From Membranipora membranacea (lineage: Eukaryota > Bryozoa > Gymnolaemata > Cheilostomatida > Membraniporidae), in contig OU612069.1 in assembly GCA_914767715.1 (NCBI GenBank), forward strand, positions 23,681,387-23,745,386: DNA of 64,000 bases. Direction: 5' to 3'. Position numbers and translations under genes: made by a program. The notes beneath the pieces were generated by a model. It was not told the DNA's origin, searched no databases, and saw only the letters and a program-made list of their open reading frames with translations. The stretch's first letter is position 1. Each line of letters opens with the position of its first letter. This document shows positions 34,555-46,500 of this stretch, piece after piece.

Positions 34555-37531
34555 CTAAAAAACTGAGAAGGTTAATCCTTTCTTGCAATTAATTATCACC
34601 AAAAAGGCAAGAGTAAGCTAAGCTGACATAAGAATTTTAAATGCATGCTAAGATCATGTCGGAGATAAAAAAGGAAGTGCCGCTTTAGCGGTCACAGGCG
34701 CTGTTTGCTCTGATCATGCCGATGGATCCTATAACATGCCACATACTGAAGAGCTCACAGCATGAAATATGTGGCATTGAGGCTATTGTTGCGCTAATTT
34801 GGTATTAGTTTAGAAGTGGGTTGGGTCCCACCTTGGTACGTAACAAACCACAGTAGTCCGTGTGCTACAGAATCATTCACACCCTGATTGTCCTCAATTG
34901 GCTTGTCCAAATGTTTCTAATATTTACTTCAGAAAGCATTTGATTTCTCACTCATGACTCTAATTATATGAGATAGGATACATAATAGGAATCCCTATGT
35001 TCATCGCTTGTTTGATGGCTGTGATGTGCAGCATGATTACAGTCATTTGTTCCCTTTTGTTGAACTTATTAACCTCGACTACCTGCATATTTAAATTTAT
35101 AAACTGTATAGCATTGTCATTGAGAGAATGAATCACATTGCTTGCAAGAACAAAAACGATATGCAGTGATAGTCCTTTCCATGTACATAACTGCCAACAT
35201 ACTTTTAGATGGTAGGGTCAATATCATGGATCTGTTCTGTGCGGTTTGGAAGTCTCTTAGGTCTCCAGTCAAGCGGGAATAAAGCCATGACCTTGCAGCT
35301 TGAATTACTTAAGATTGACAGCAAAACTGAGGCATTCTTAGTCCCTTTAAAGTAAGACAAATCACAGCACAATTCAAACGCACACTTGCCACAACACAAG
35401 TGACGGTTACAAAGAGGTTAAGGATAGACATCTAGGTTCACACCAATTCCAGTTCAATACTTTATTGATTGCATCCAACTGCACTATAGAAATGTGAGTA
35501 CAGGAAAGCATGCACCTTTTACAATAAAATGGTTCACTCCACTCCAGTAACTATACATTGACCTAAATGGTAGTACCACTGTTTAAAAATGACATCTAAA
35601 GATTTGAGTGACTCCGATGGTTTCTATTTCAACCAACTTACTGTTCACTGAATGATAGCATACTGTTAAGATGACTCAGACATTGGAAAATTGTGACACC
35701 TATGAGGAAAACCAGTAAACTTGGATTCTGGGAAACACATTAGAGTGGAAATTCCAAAACTCCATTACATATGACCAATCAAAACTACTCTAACAAAACT
35801 GGCCAATAGAATTTTCTGAATTAACAATGATCTCATAATGAATTATTTGATTTATTCTGATCATCTTCAATATAATTATGAAGAGATCAGAGGTCGGATT
35901 TATAAATCCTGTTTATAGTTTCCATAGGCTCTATTTCTATGATAGTTTCTCTTTACTCAGCAAGATTTAGTAGCACTCAACAGTCATTCCTCAGTGGCTT
36001 TTCATAGTTTGGTTGGATGACAGATTACACATGTTGTATATAGAAATTAGTGAGGGGTAGTATAAGTAGCAAGTCACCACTGTACCTGTGAAGGAAGTTG
36101 AGCCCCTGTTTTCGCTTACCAAGTGTCAGGGTGTCATGGGAACAGTAGAGTAGTCAGGATTTATTAATTTTAAGACTAATAAAAAGAAAATAGGGTTGGC
36201 ACTAACTTTTCAATGACCAAACCCGAGTTGCTGTTAGTCAAGGTATCCCTGTGACTCTGTGACCTGATACACATTGGCAAGATTTAGATAGCTGCCTAGA
36301 CCATCATCAGAGCTCATCAAAGTGAGTATCAGTATACCAATGTTTAGTTTTCCATGTTTCTTAGTATTAAATTAATGACTATCATCCACAGGTCTACTCC
36401 AAAGTCCCAGGTTTTGGAGTAAACCTGTGCTATCATCTGTATTTGAATTGTTGGCAGTTTGTTGGCTGCATAAAGGGTAAAGGGTTGTCTGTCTCAGTTC
36501 CGGACTTATCGAGAATGTGAACTCTTACTACTGGCAGTCTAATTGTAACAACCCAAAGTAGTTCACGTCAAATCTGATATGATAATTAACCTCTATGCGA
36601 TTGACTGCTGGAACATAAGCCATGGCTCGAACATGCCTGGTACAACATTTGGTAAAGTTTGTTTAGTTTTCTCCATAATACTTAACTTACACATCACTAG
36701 TGCTCCCTTTTAATTGCAGATATGGTTACTCGTCATAGCTGTTAGCCTTGACAACATTATGTGACAGTTTTCTGGAGCAACAATTTTGCAGTAACTACAT
36801 ATTGACCCTTTTCCTGATCCGACGGCTCGCATCCTAACAAAAGATGGTTACAGAAAACCCAACCGGTAGTAAGGTAATTGGGGATATTAGCCCCTATGAT
36901 TGTGTTTTTTGAAACAAACAAACAAGTTGACCAATTGGAGTGCTACATTCTGTTGGCATGAATTATTTGTCTTTGTGTCATAGTTGCCATACTTTTCCCT
37001 CCTCTCCTGATACGAGTGACATTGAATAACGACTGAACCAAACGTTTTGTGTTTGTTATCTGTCAATTTTAAGCCTGTTTGAGGTCGGCCATTGCTTCCT
37101 ACCAACTTGCTGTGCTGCCATAACTAGAAGCAATTACATTCTAATTAGGCCCTGAAGTGGGTAGATAGTTTTACTTTATCTCACATTAGGCTTTTATTTC
37201 TATATTTACAGATGCTGTCACCACAGCAGGCATCTCAGATAGAGACTGGCAACTGTGAGTTTTCACTAAGACTATCAACATCCAGTATGAATTACTATAG
37301 TTGACACCTAAGTCTGTAACATTAAGAGGCACAGACGAGTCGTCCTCTTTGGGTGAACTAATTTTTCTTGGCGTAAGGAATGTGAATTTGTCCACATATA
37401 TCAATGACGCTTTCTCTGTGGAGGGTAATCATGGTGTCCATCTGTAGTTAGGGAACATGAGAACCTTCATCTCTGATATACTATGAGATAAATTCTGATG
37501 TATCACATGCTATATCTCTGATGTTACAGCC
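34555..37531. other. Divergent intergenic region between the TPR paralogues
   Basis: The interval between the two head-to-head TPR genes must hold their promoters and the unlocated 5' exons of the minus-strand gene. A non-coding 5' exon of the plus-strand gene must also lie here, because an AG acceptor immediately precedes its first coding exon (37529/37530). A 17-base hairpin, CACAGGTCTACTCCAAA against TTTGGAGTAAACCTGTG, lies at about 36390-36431. No exon could be fixed with confidence. Confidence 0.4.
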
Positions 37532-40500
37532 ATGGAGAGTACTCGCTCCCCTCTAAACTCCAGAGCACCAGCAAGCCATATGAGCTCAATATCAGAAAAT
37601 AACGCTGCTAATACCGCTCATCAAAGTAAGATTTCTATGATCTGGCTCTACTTCATTCTGTCGTCTGGGACAATAATGTAGTTGAAATATTTGCTATGTT
37701 TCATAATTGATCACTTGCCACGCTGACATCAAAACTACACTATGTTAATGTGTATCACATTAGAGTCAATTTAGTATGAGTACTTCACTTATACGCGCTC
37801 CTAATTAGTAAAGTTGAACCCGGGTTATCCCACCAAGTTTCTTGTAATGCACTCATGCTACATGAATTAATTCACTCTCCTTTAATCAGAGATACACTTG
37901 AACAGCGTTTCACTTGCTGTAATGTGAAATACAAATAATGTGTTAGCGAGAGGATATGTCCTGTTCTTTCCCAAAAATTATTTGTCTACTCTAGTATTGA
38001 GACCTGACGTATAATGCCTGTGAAAAGGGGGTGATGTCCTAAACTCCCTGTTTTGAATATGATGCATTTTTGAATGAGGAGTTTTGCTCACATATTGAAG
38101 ATCTATTTCATATATTATTTACCTTCAGGTGGGAACAAGACAAGTGTTTTCTATTATTGCTATTTTAGCTCCAACACCAAGTATAAACCTAGCTGTATCA
38201 ACAGAACCAACATCCCACAATACAGCTTCTGCAAACACACCTCCATCAAGGCCCCCAACTAATCACATGTCAGTTGCTGGTGTACGTAATCAAAATCCAA
38301 CACAGATTGGGTATCCATCAGGACCTTCGAGTTCATGTAAGTATGCTTGTTTAGACTTTACATTGATATGTGAAGAAAAAAAATAAATTCTCTTGGCTTC
38401 CTGTCATCACACAATCAAATAGAAGAGTGGATTGATGGTTTTCCTCACAAATGTGATGTTCAGTGTTATATCATTTTTAAACACTCACAAATCATTAACA
38501 GTGATGTCACCTCATTGCATAGTGAGAATAGTCTCGCTGTCATATTTAGTGTGTTCAGTTCAGGATGCGAATGCAGAGTGCTGTAATCACGAAAATACAA
38601 ACATTCCAAATAACTGATCTGACATATCCTTCAGCTCTATGGCAGCTTGTGACCTAATCAGAGTCTTTCTAAGCATTATGAATTTCCAAAGTGTCGCGCA
38701 CGTTGATGACAGTTATATCAACCTTGATATTTACAGTGACAACAGACGCAAATCAACCACAGGAATACCCGAGTACACCTGAAAACTCCAGAAATGTGAC
38801 CACAGACAGTCACACTGGTAAGGTTTTGTAAATCTTCTTGTGGGTCAGCATGCTTTTTATTATCCTTTGTTATGATGATGATCCGTGATGAACATCTACA
38901 TTCTGGGCGTACTGCTGCGCATCTACATTCTGGGCGTACTGCTGCACATCTACATTCTGGGCGTACTGCTGCACATTTAACAAAGTATAAATTATATTCT
39001 GTATGAGGTATGCAAGAGGTAGGACTAATATTGTAATTGTTGGTTTCATGAGACACGTAACTACCCTTAGTGTTCCCAAAGAGTTATATCAAGACTGACC
39101 TTGTCACCAGGTAGACTGAATGGGTTATCCATGTTTAGAAGTTTTTTACCAAACCTTTGGATTCAATTTTGTTAGCAACAGCAGTTCCTTCAGAAGATGT
39201 CAGACAACGAGGAGATGGAGGCGAGCATTCTATTGATGATATTCTCGGAACTATGCCAGAGGTAGGAATGGTTCAAACTAAATTTGTACAGAAATTTGAT
39301 CATTGACTTACACGTTTGCAATTTTGAGTCTTTCTTCTGGGAGTGAGTGGGGTTAGCCGTCCTTGATGAATTACTTGTGTTAATGCGTTGGTAGATTGTA
39401 ATTGATAGATTGTAAGCGTCCAATCAGATCCTTCCCTATAGGAGAAACATGTTTGATTAAATTTAGAAACTTGGCCAAAGAGGAAATGCTGAGTTTGCAG
39501 GTTCCGCTATCACCAAAGTTTGCTGTGGTCAATCAAAGTAAGCTGTCAATGAGAATTTGGCCCCTATCCTATGTTCAAAATATGTGATAATGATGGAATT
39601 AATTGTTAATTATTGGTATTATTTACCTTCGATTAAATAAAGATGATTTTTTTTCAGGTTCAGAGTTCGATCAATGAGCTTGATCATATGATGGCTCAGT
39701 GGGATGACCCTGGGCGATATCTCACATTTGCTGCGCCTAATCAAATCACCGCCCCAGATAAGGTATAGTAAATATATAATATATAATATAATCTTTATTT
39801 CTAACCGTTGGTGACTTACTTGACTTATGTTGCAGAACTCCTAGTGGAATATTGCGCCAGAATCGCCTTCTCCTTTCCCTTCCATCTTTCTCGATCTCTA
39901 GCCATCTCGCTAGCCTCCGCCCACGACTTGATGTTGTGTACCTTCATCTGTTTGAGCGCCGTTCTTCGCCAAGTCTGATTGGGTCGCCCTCTCCTTCGGG
40001 TGCCTTCAGGGGCCCATCCGAGACTGGTGTGAGGGAGAGATTCCTTCCTCCTTAGGCTGTGTCCTAGGTATCTCCATCTTCTAACTTCAATGTGCTGAGA
40101 GACTGGTTTCTGCTTGCTGCGTTCACATACTTCCAAGTTGGAAGTTTTGGACCACCAATATATTTTCAATATCCGACGGCAGCAGTTCATGTGAAATACC
40201 TCCAGTTTGTCCATATCCACTTTCGTCATTCGCCATGTTTCACATCCATAGAGGAGCACAGACACCACGTTCGAGTTGTAGAGTTTGAACTTGAGATGGT
40301 TGCTCATACTTCTTGATCTCCACACCTTGTTCAGTCTGTAAAAGGCCGTAGTTGCAGACATCTGCTGCTGCACCACCAGACGCATCAATTTTCGCACCAA
40401 GATACAAAAAGTTATCTACAAACTCGAGTGACTTGTTGCTGACTGTGAAATTGTTGTTAGATGCAGGGCCCATTCCATCTCGATGAATCCTCAAAACTTT

Positions 40501-43500
40501 CGTCTTTTGTTCATTGATGTGCAATCCCGCTTTACTCGCTGTTGTTATGAGCTTGTCTGTAACTGTTTGCATCCCTCCATGTGTTGTAGAAAATAGCGCG
40601 ACATCGTCTGCATAAGCGAGATAATTCAGCTTGGTTGTAAGATTCCATCGGAGTCCAGTTCGATGTGTCGCTTGTACTTGCTTCATTATGAAGTCTGTAG
40701 CCATGATAAATAACAGAGGTGAGATTACGCAGCCCTGTCTAACTCCTGATTTTACTTCGAAGTAATCGTCCTCTGCTCCGCCTTGCATTTTACACGCATA
40801 CCCGGTGTAGAACGCCCGTGTCAGAGTGATGAGTTTATCAGGGATACCATAAAACTTCATCACTTTCCACATGCTCTCCCGATGAATGCTGTCAAAAGCT
40901 TTCCTGAAATCAATAAAATTGACGTACAGGGGCATCCTCCATTCTTCACATTGTTCTATGATGTTCCTCAGTGTAAATATGTGGTCTGTACAACTTCTTC
41001 CGCTGCGAAAACCTGCTTGCTCTTCATCTAGACTTCTGTTCTCCTCTAGGGCTCCGGCAATTCGGTGATGTAAAATCTTCAGAAATATTTTACTGATATA
41101 CGGTAGTAGAGTAATACCCCTCCAATTTGTTGTCTTACTCAGGTCTCCTTTCTTGGGCAGTTTGATGATCACGCCGCGCCTCCAGTCTTTGGGATGTCTT
41201 CTTCTCTCCATATACCCGAGAACAATGTCTCGAGTTCTGCTGCGCATGAGCTACTGTTACAGCGTAAAAACTCTGCAGGTAGCTCATCAATTCCTGGCGC
41301 TTTACCATTGCGCGAGGCTTTGATAATCTCTTCAATCTCCGAAAGACTAGGTGGATCATCATCTATCTCCAAATCCGTACCTGTGCTGGGTATATCCAAG
41401 GGGTCCTTAGGCTCTGCCTGATTAAGAACTTCTCGAAAGTGCGCTGTCCAGATCTTTGCTTGTTCTTTGGGGTCAACAACTATTTGACCATTCTTGTCCT
41501 TGAGTCTAGCAGTTGATTTCCGCCTCGTTCCGCTCAGCTCAGCTCAGATGGTTTAAAGTGTTGTCAGCATTCCCCTCTGTTCTGTTCGAAGTTTTCTACA
41601 CATAATTCAGTGTCCATGACTTATTAGAGTTGCCCTGATGTTCAGCATGCACACAGTAGTTACAAAATAGTGAATAATTAATAAACAATGTTCACTAAAA
41701 GTCCAGTCAAGTCAAGTAACCTGCTCTGTACTCTTAAGTCACAACTGCTACTAAAACCGGAAAATATCAGCTGTGTAAGTCAGCAGCTCATGATGTCCGA
41801 CTTGTACGGCTACCATGATAACCGTCTATTGTTATAATGTGAGTTCAGTAGTGGAACAGGAGATTTGAAGAAAGAATAACTATGTCTTCTTGTCTTCATT
41901 GTCTTATACTTTCTAACATCACAATGGTATGTTGTCAATGAATGTTTTTCTTGTCTGGTAGGCTGGAGAGCTGATGGAGAATATAGATGCGGGCGGTATG
42001 AGCAACTCACTGGCAGAATCATCAGGTTCTCAGTCTATGTATAACATATTACCATCTAAATCTGATAATCTAGCGTATGCTACTGCTCCTGATCGCAGCC
42101 TTCCACAACAGAGGCCTGTGCCTAAGCCCCGCCCCCGTAAGAATGCACCATCATCACTCGCTGCCTCACAGGAGCCTGTTAATGTATCTCCAAACGCTCA
42201 ACCACAGTCAGTGACAGGTAGCGTTCCGGTTGTGTCGGCAACTACAGATAATCAAATAGTAGATAGTGGAGGAGCTCGTCCTAAAACTACTGTGAGTATG
42301 ATCTAATGTAGATGGGTATGTGTTGTGATGTAATGTGTTGAAACAATGTAGGGTTCCAGTGGTGCTTGATTATCTGTGTAGGTATTGGTATTTGACATCA
42401 AGAAGATGAAGTCTTGATAGAGTATTGTATTTAAGCACTTCAAAACTGTACAATTATTTTTAGGAGTATGTATCTGCTTTATAATGACAAATCAGCTGAA
42501 CCGAACGTCAGTTCACCTCCTGCTGTATTTATATAAAATAACTAATTGGAAAACCTTACGTACATCACTTCATTACATACCTTGTGAATTCATTTATCGC
42601 TGTAAGCAGCCTGTCCTGCCGGCTGCGTCCACCCCTGCTCTACATCCTGAGAGGACGACTCGAGCTGTTGCGAAACCAATGAGGATGAATGAAGAATATT
42701 ACAGACCGGGCATGAATTCGCTCAGTTCCCCAAACTCTGCCCCTGTACTCAGGCTGAGACCGGAGAATAACAGACCCCGAAGAGATTATTCTCAGCCTCT
42801 TAATCTTACAGAGAATGTTACAGCTCAGGATCGAGCTCTCAGTGAGCAGGTATAATATAACAATCTCTCCCTACAGAATTTCCTAATCATTGGATTATAT
42901 ACGCATATTACACAACACAGCTGTAGTAGTATTTCTAGGGTTTCGGAGATGGCTGTTCTCCAAGAATTTTTGTTCTTTTCAGAATTGATAACTAACCATG
43001 TTGCTGCATTTGCATATTTTGGTTTGCAAAAATTAGTCTCATGCGACAAATTTGCTAAAAATACATCTTACATTGTCTCTTACTTTATTTGCTGAGATGA
43101 CTATCAGCTACATCAGACCACTTTGTTTTTCCTGGTGTTGGAATGATAATATTTCATACGCTTGACTTTCACTTCAGGAAGCCATGGCAAAGTTCAAAGT
43201 TCACGTCCAAAAAGCCAAGCTGAAGGAAGGAAAGGGCTTCACAAATCAAGCCATAGAACAATTCAAGGAAGCTTTGAAATATGAGTGAGTCATGCCATCT
43301 GTTATATCAGTATTATAGTAATAAGACAATACCTAAGTTTTCTCTTATGGGGAAGAATGAAATCCTAAAACTCCTGAAGTTCTTTTTCCCATATGCCAAG
43401 AATTATTGCAGCAAAATCGGATTTGAGTATCTAATAATGAATTGATATAAATCCTTTCATGAAAAGCCATAATTTCATTTGACCTAAATTCGTGATGAAT

Positions 43501-46500
43501 TCCCATAAAAAGTTTGAGTGATAACTATGACATTTTGCTCTTAGTGGACATTCTAAGACTCTCTTCATTCCCTGTAGACTATTTGCTTCCCTAAAGCCAT
43601 ATGGGTATCCAGCGTGATTCAAACTAGAGTTTTCCTCATTATTCTATATGTGATATAATATTACAGGCAGCTAGCTAAAGGAGGAGTCCATGAGGACGTC
43701 GCGCGGACTTGTGGTCTCATTGGTCGAGTAAGTCTCAACTTTAACTCTTTCCTCATAGTCCCTACCTAAAGATAGAGCCAATCAATCATTGAACCTGAAG
43801 ACAAATAGATTCATTCTTCAAACTTGTGAGAAACAGCCTCAAACAAGCCACCTCATCTATATTTAAATGACACAGCTGGTATGTTTCCTAACATCAGATA
43901 GCCATATATCATCAGCTGTAGTAAAACATTCTACTTCCTGTCTTTATTTAAATTGTGTTGACTGTTTGAAGCTTGAGCCTTGCGCCTAAGAGTTCTTCTA
44001 CCCTGATGTTGAATGCTTTAACATTCTTTCACTGTATTTTGTAGATGTGTTCCAAGCAGGGACGAGACCGAGAGGCTGTAGATTATTTAGGTAAGGAGTT
44101 AGAGATATATCGTAACCTCCGTCTGAGTGAGGAGTACTTCGCTGATAAGTACTGGATGACCTACGACGCTCTGGCTCAGGCTTATAGTGGTCTGCATATG
44201 AGAGATAAGGAGATTGAGAACTATACTCAGGCTATAGAGATCATCATGAAATACGTCACTGTACCACCCGCGGTGAGTCAGATGTTAGGTACTATGGTTA
44301 TAAAAATAATCATGAGAAATTTCACTGTAGCACCCGCAGTAAGTATAATATTTGGTACTAAGGCTATAGACACTATCATGAAATACGTCACTGTTCCACC
44401 CGCGGTGAGTGAGATGTTAGGTACTCAGGCTATAGAGATAATTATGAGATATATCATTGTACCACCCGTAGTGAGTGAGATGTTAGGTACTAAGACTATA
44501 GAGATAATTATGATATATATATATATATATATATTCGTACTACCACCAATGAGTTAGGTACTAAAACTAAACCTACAATCATGATATAATTCTTTATTTA
44601 TTCATTTATCCACTTCATTCGCTGATCAAGGATTGAAGGAATGCGCATATGAGACTATGTGGTACATCAAGTAGTCAAGCTTCTGTATAATAAAGAGAAA
44701 AAATAACGTTTAACAGTCAATTTTATGGGGAAAAAATTTTTTTTCAGGATAATATTTTATACTATAGTAGTGATATGGAAATACAACAGTGTATACAAAT
44801 ACAGTACCAGCCCCGGCCAGGTCACGTCATTATGTCAAACTTATATATTAGTCATTCATCCTAAACATTGCCAGCCCTGAACATTTATCAATAATATCAT
44901 TTTACTGTAACATAATGTTTTTATTTTGTAATACAGAGACTTCCACACATGCACAACAACATTGGTAATGCCTACAGATCTAATAAGGATCTAAATAAAG
45001 CCCGAGAACACATAGAGCAGGCAAAGGAAATGATGATGATTATGCATGGAGCTGAACCTGTGGAAGAGATGGCTAAGGTATTTATACTATTAGAAGTGTA
45101 GCTTTTGTCCTGATCAGCCGAACAGGGAACTTCCAACAGGTCTAGTAGCCTACCAAATGGGGTTACTCTTTAAATTAAAATCAGAAGAAGATTGCTCAGC
45201 TTTTTGTTTTGCAAATACTTCAAAAGAATTGATGTTATTTTCTCTGCTTCTGCAACGTGGAATGTAAATGTAGTTAACTGCAAAGGATAGATGTTTACAC
45301 CAGAGATTCATAACGGCACTTACCAATTACCCTATAGGAGTTTAGTTTTCGCGGCATTTAGGATTCGCTTTTCGCGTTTTTGCCTAAGTAGCGAAATTTT
45401 ATGATAGCGGAAATTACTTCCTAAGCAATAAAAACCACTCAGTTTCATAAACAATGTACAATTATACAGGAATACACCTTACCTACGCATGGAAGGCAGT
45501 GTGGTGTAGCGGTCTAAGTGTCTGCCCATGGAAGGTTATGCCCTGGGTTCGAATCCCAGCTTGGCACTTTTTTTTTAATTTTCGCTAGTAAGCCTACTAG
45601 CGAAATTTAGTGTTTCTTAAATTAAACTCACTCACCATAGTAAAGAAATTAAACTCTAGCTAAATTAAACTCCTATAGGGTATATCCTCTCTACAATGCA
45701 TAATAAGAATCTTACTGTTACTGTACTCATAATAGTAATAATGAACTCATAAATGTATCATGTAACGTACTACTGTAGGTTCATTCTAGTCTGGGAGATG
45801 TATACCGTGACCTACAGCTCATACCTCAGGCTATTGCGGAGTTAGAGAGATGCCTACAGATCAGAGAGATGTGTCAGCAGGGACCGGAGGGGGGCGTACT
45901 GAGAGGCCCGACCCATGATGCTCTTGCCTCACTCTATGATCAACAAGGGGTAATATGCTCATTTCTTTCATAGTCGGTTTTTAGACTCAAATTTCCTCAG
46001 CACCCACTCTTGCTGATCATTGTTAAGTTGACAATGCTGACTTTTTTTATAATTGTGACTTAACTCCATTATCTAACTGGGTTTTAGATTAAGTTTGGTA
46101 TGTGGAAATGAAGCTGTGTTATTTTGGACTGGGAAATTATGCAGATTTGTCTTAATTTAGATCAGTTTTCCAATTAACAACCTTTTCTTTTGTCAAAAAA
46201 CTAGAGTCATTTGTTGCCTATAAATATACGCCTTCAAATAGGTTGTGTATAAATTATTAATAGTATAGAATACGTAAATTCAGAACATCTGATATCTTCT
46301 CCCTTTAGAATGAGAATATGGCAAAGTATCACAGAGAAACTAAACAGGCCGGAGTAGAGAATCTGTTAATGGCTGATCCGGAACAAACACAGCAGATGGT
46401 TAAAAATCTACAAGGTTAGTCTCAAATTATGATAAGAGCCAGACTTATTACCCAACATTATCTCACAATCAGATAATTTATAACATAAAAAATAACATAA

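Noticed and set aside
35205-35399. A 64-residue minus-strand frame between the two TPR genes
   Set aside because: I considered it as a missing 5' exon of the minus-strand TPR gene, but it does not resemble exons 1-3 of the paralogue and its borders are weak.
38718-39079. Minus-strand frames with repeated CAAVRPECR or QQYAQNVD
   Set aside because: They come from the 27-base minisatellite within an intron of the plus-strand TPR gene.
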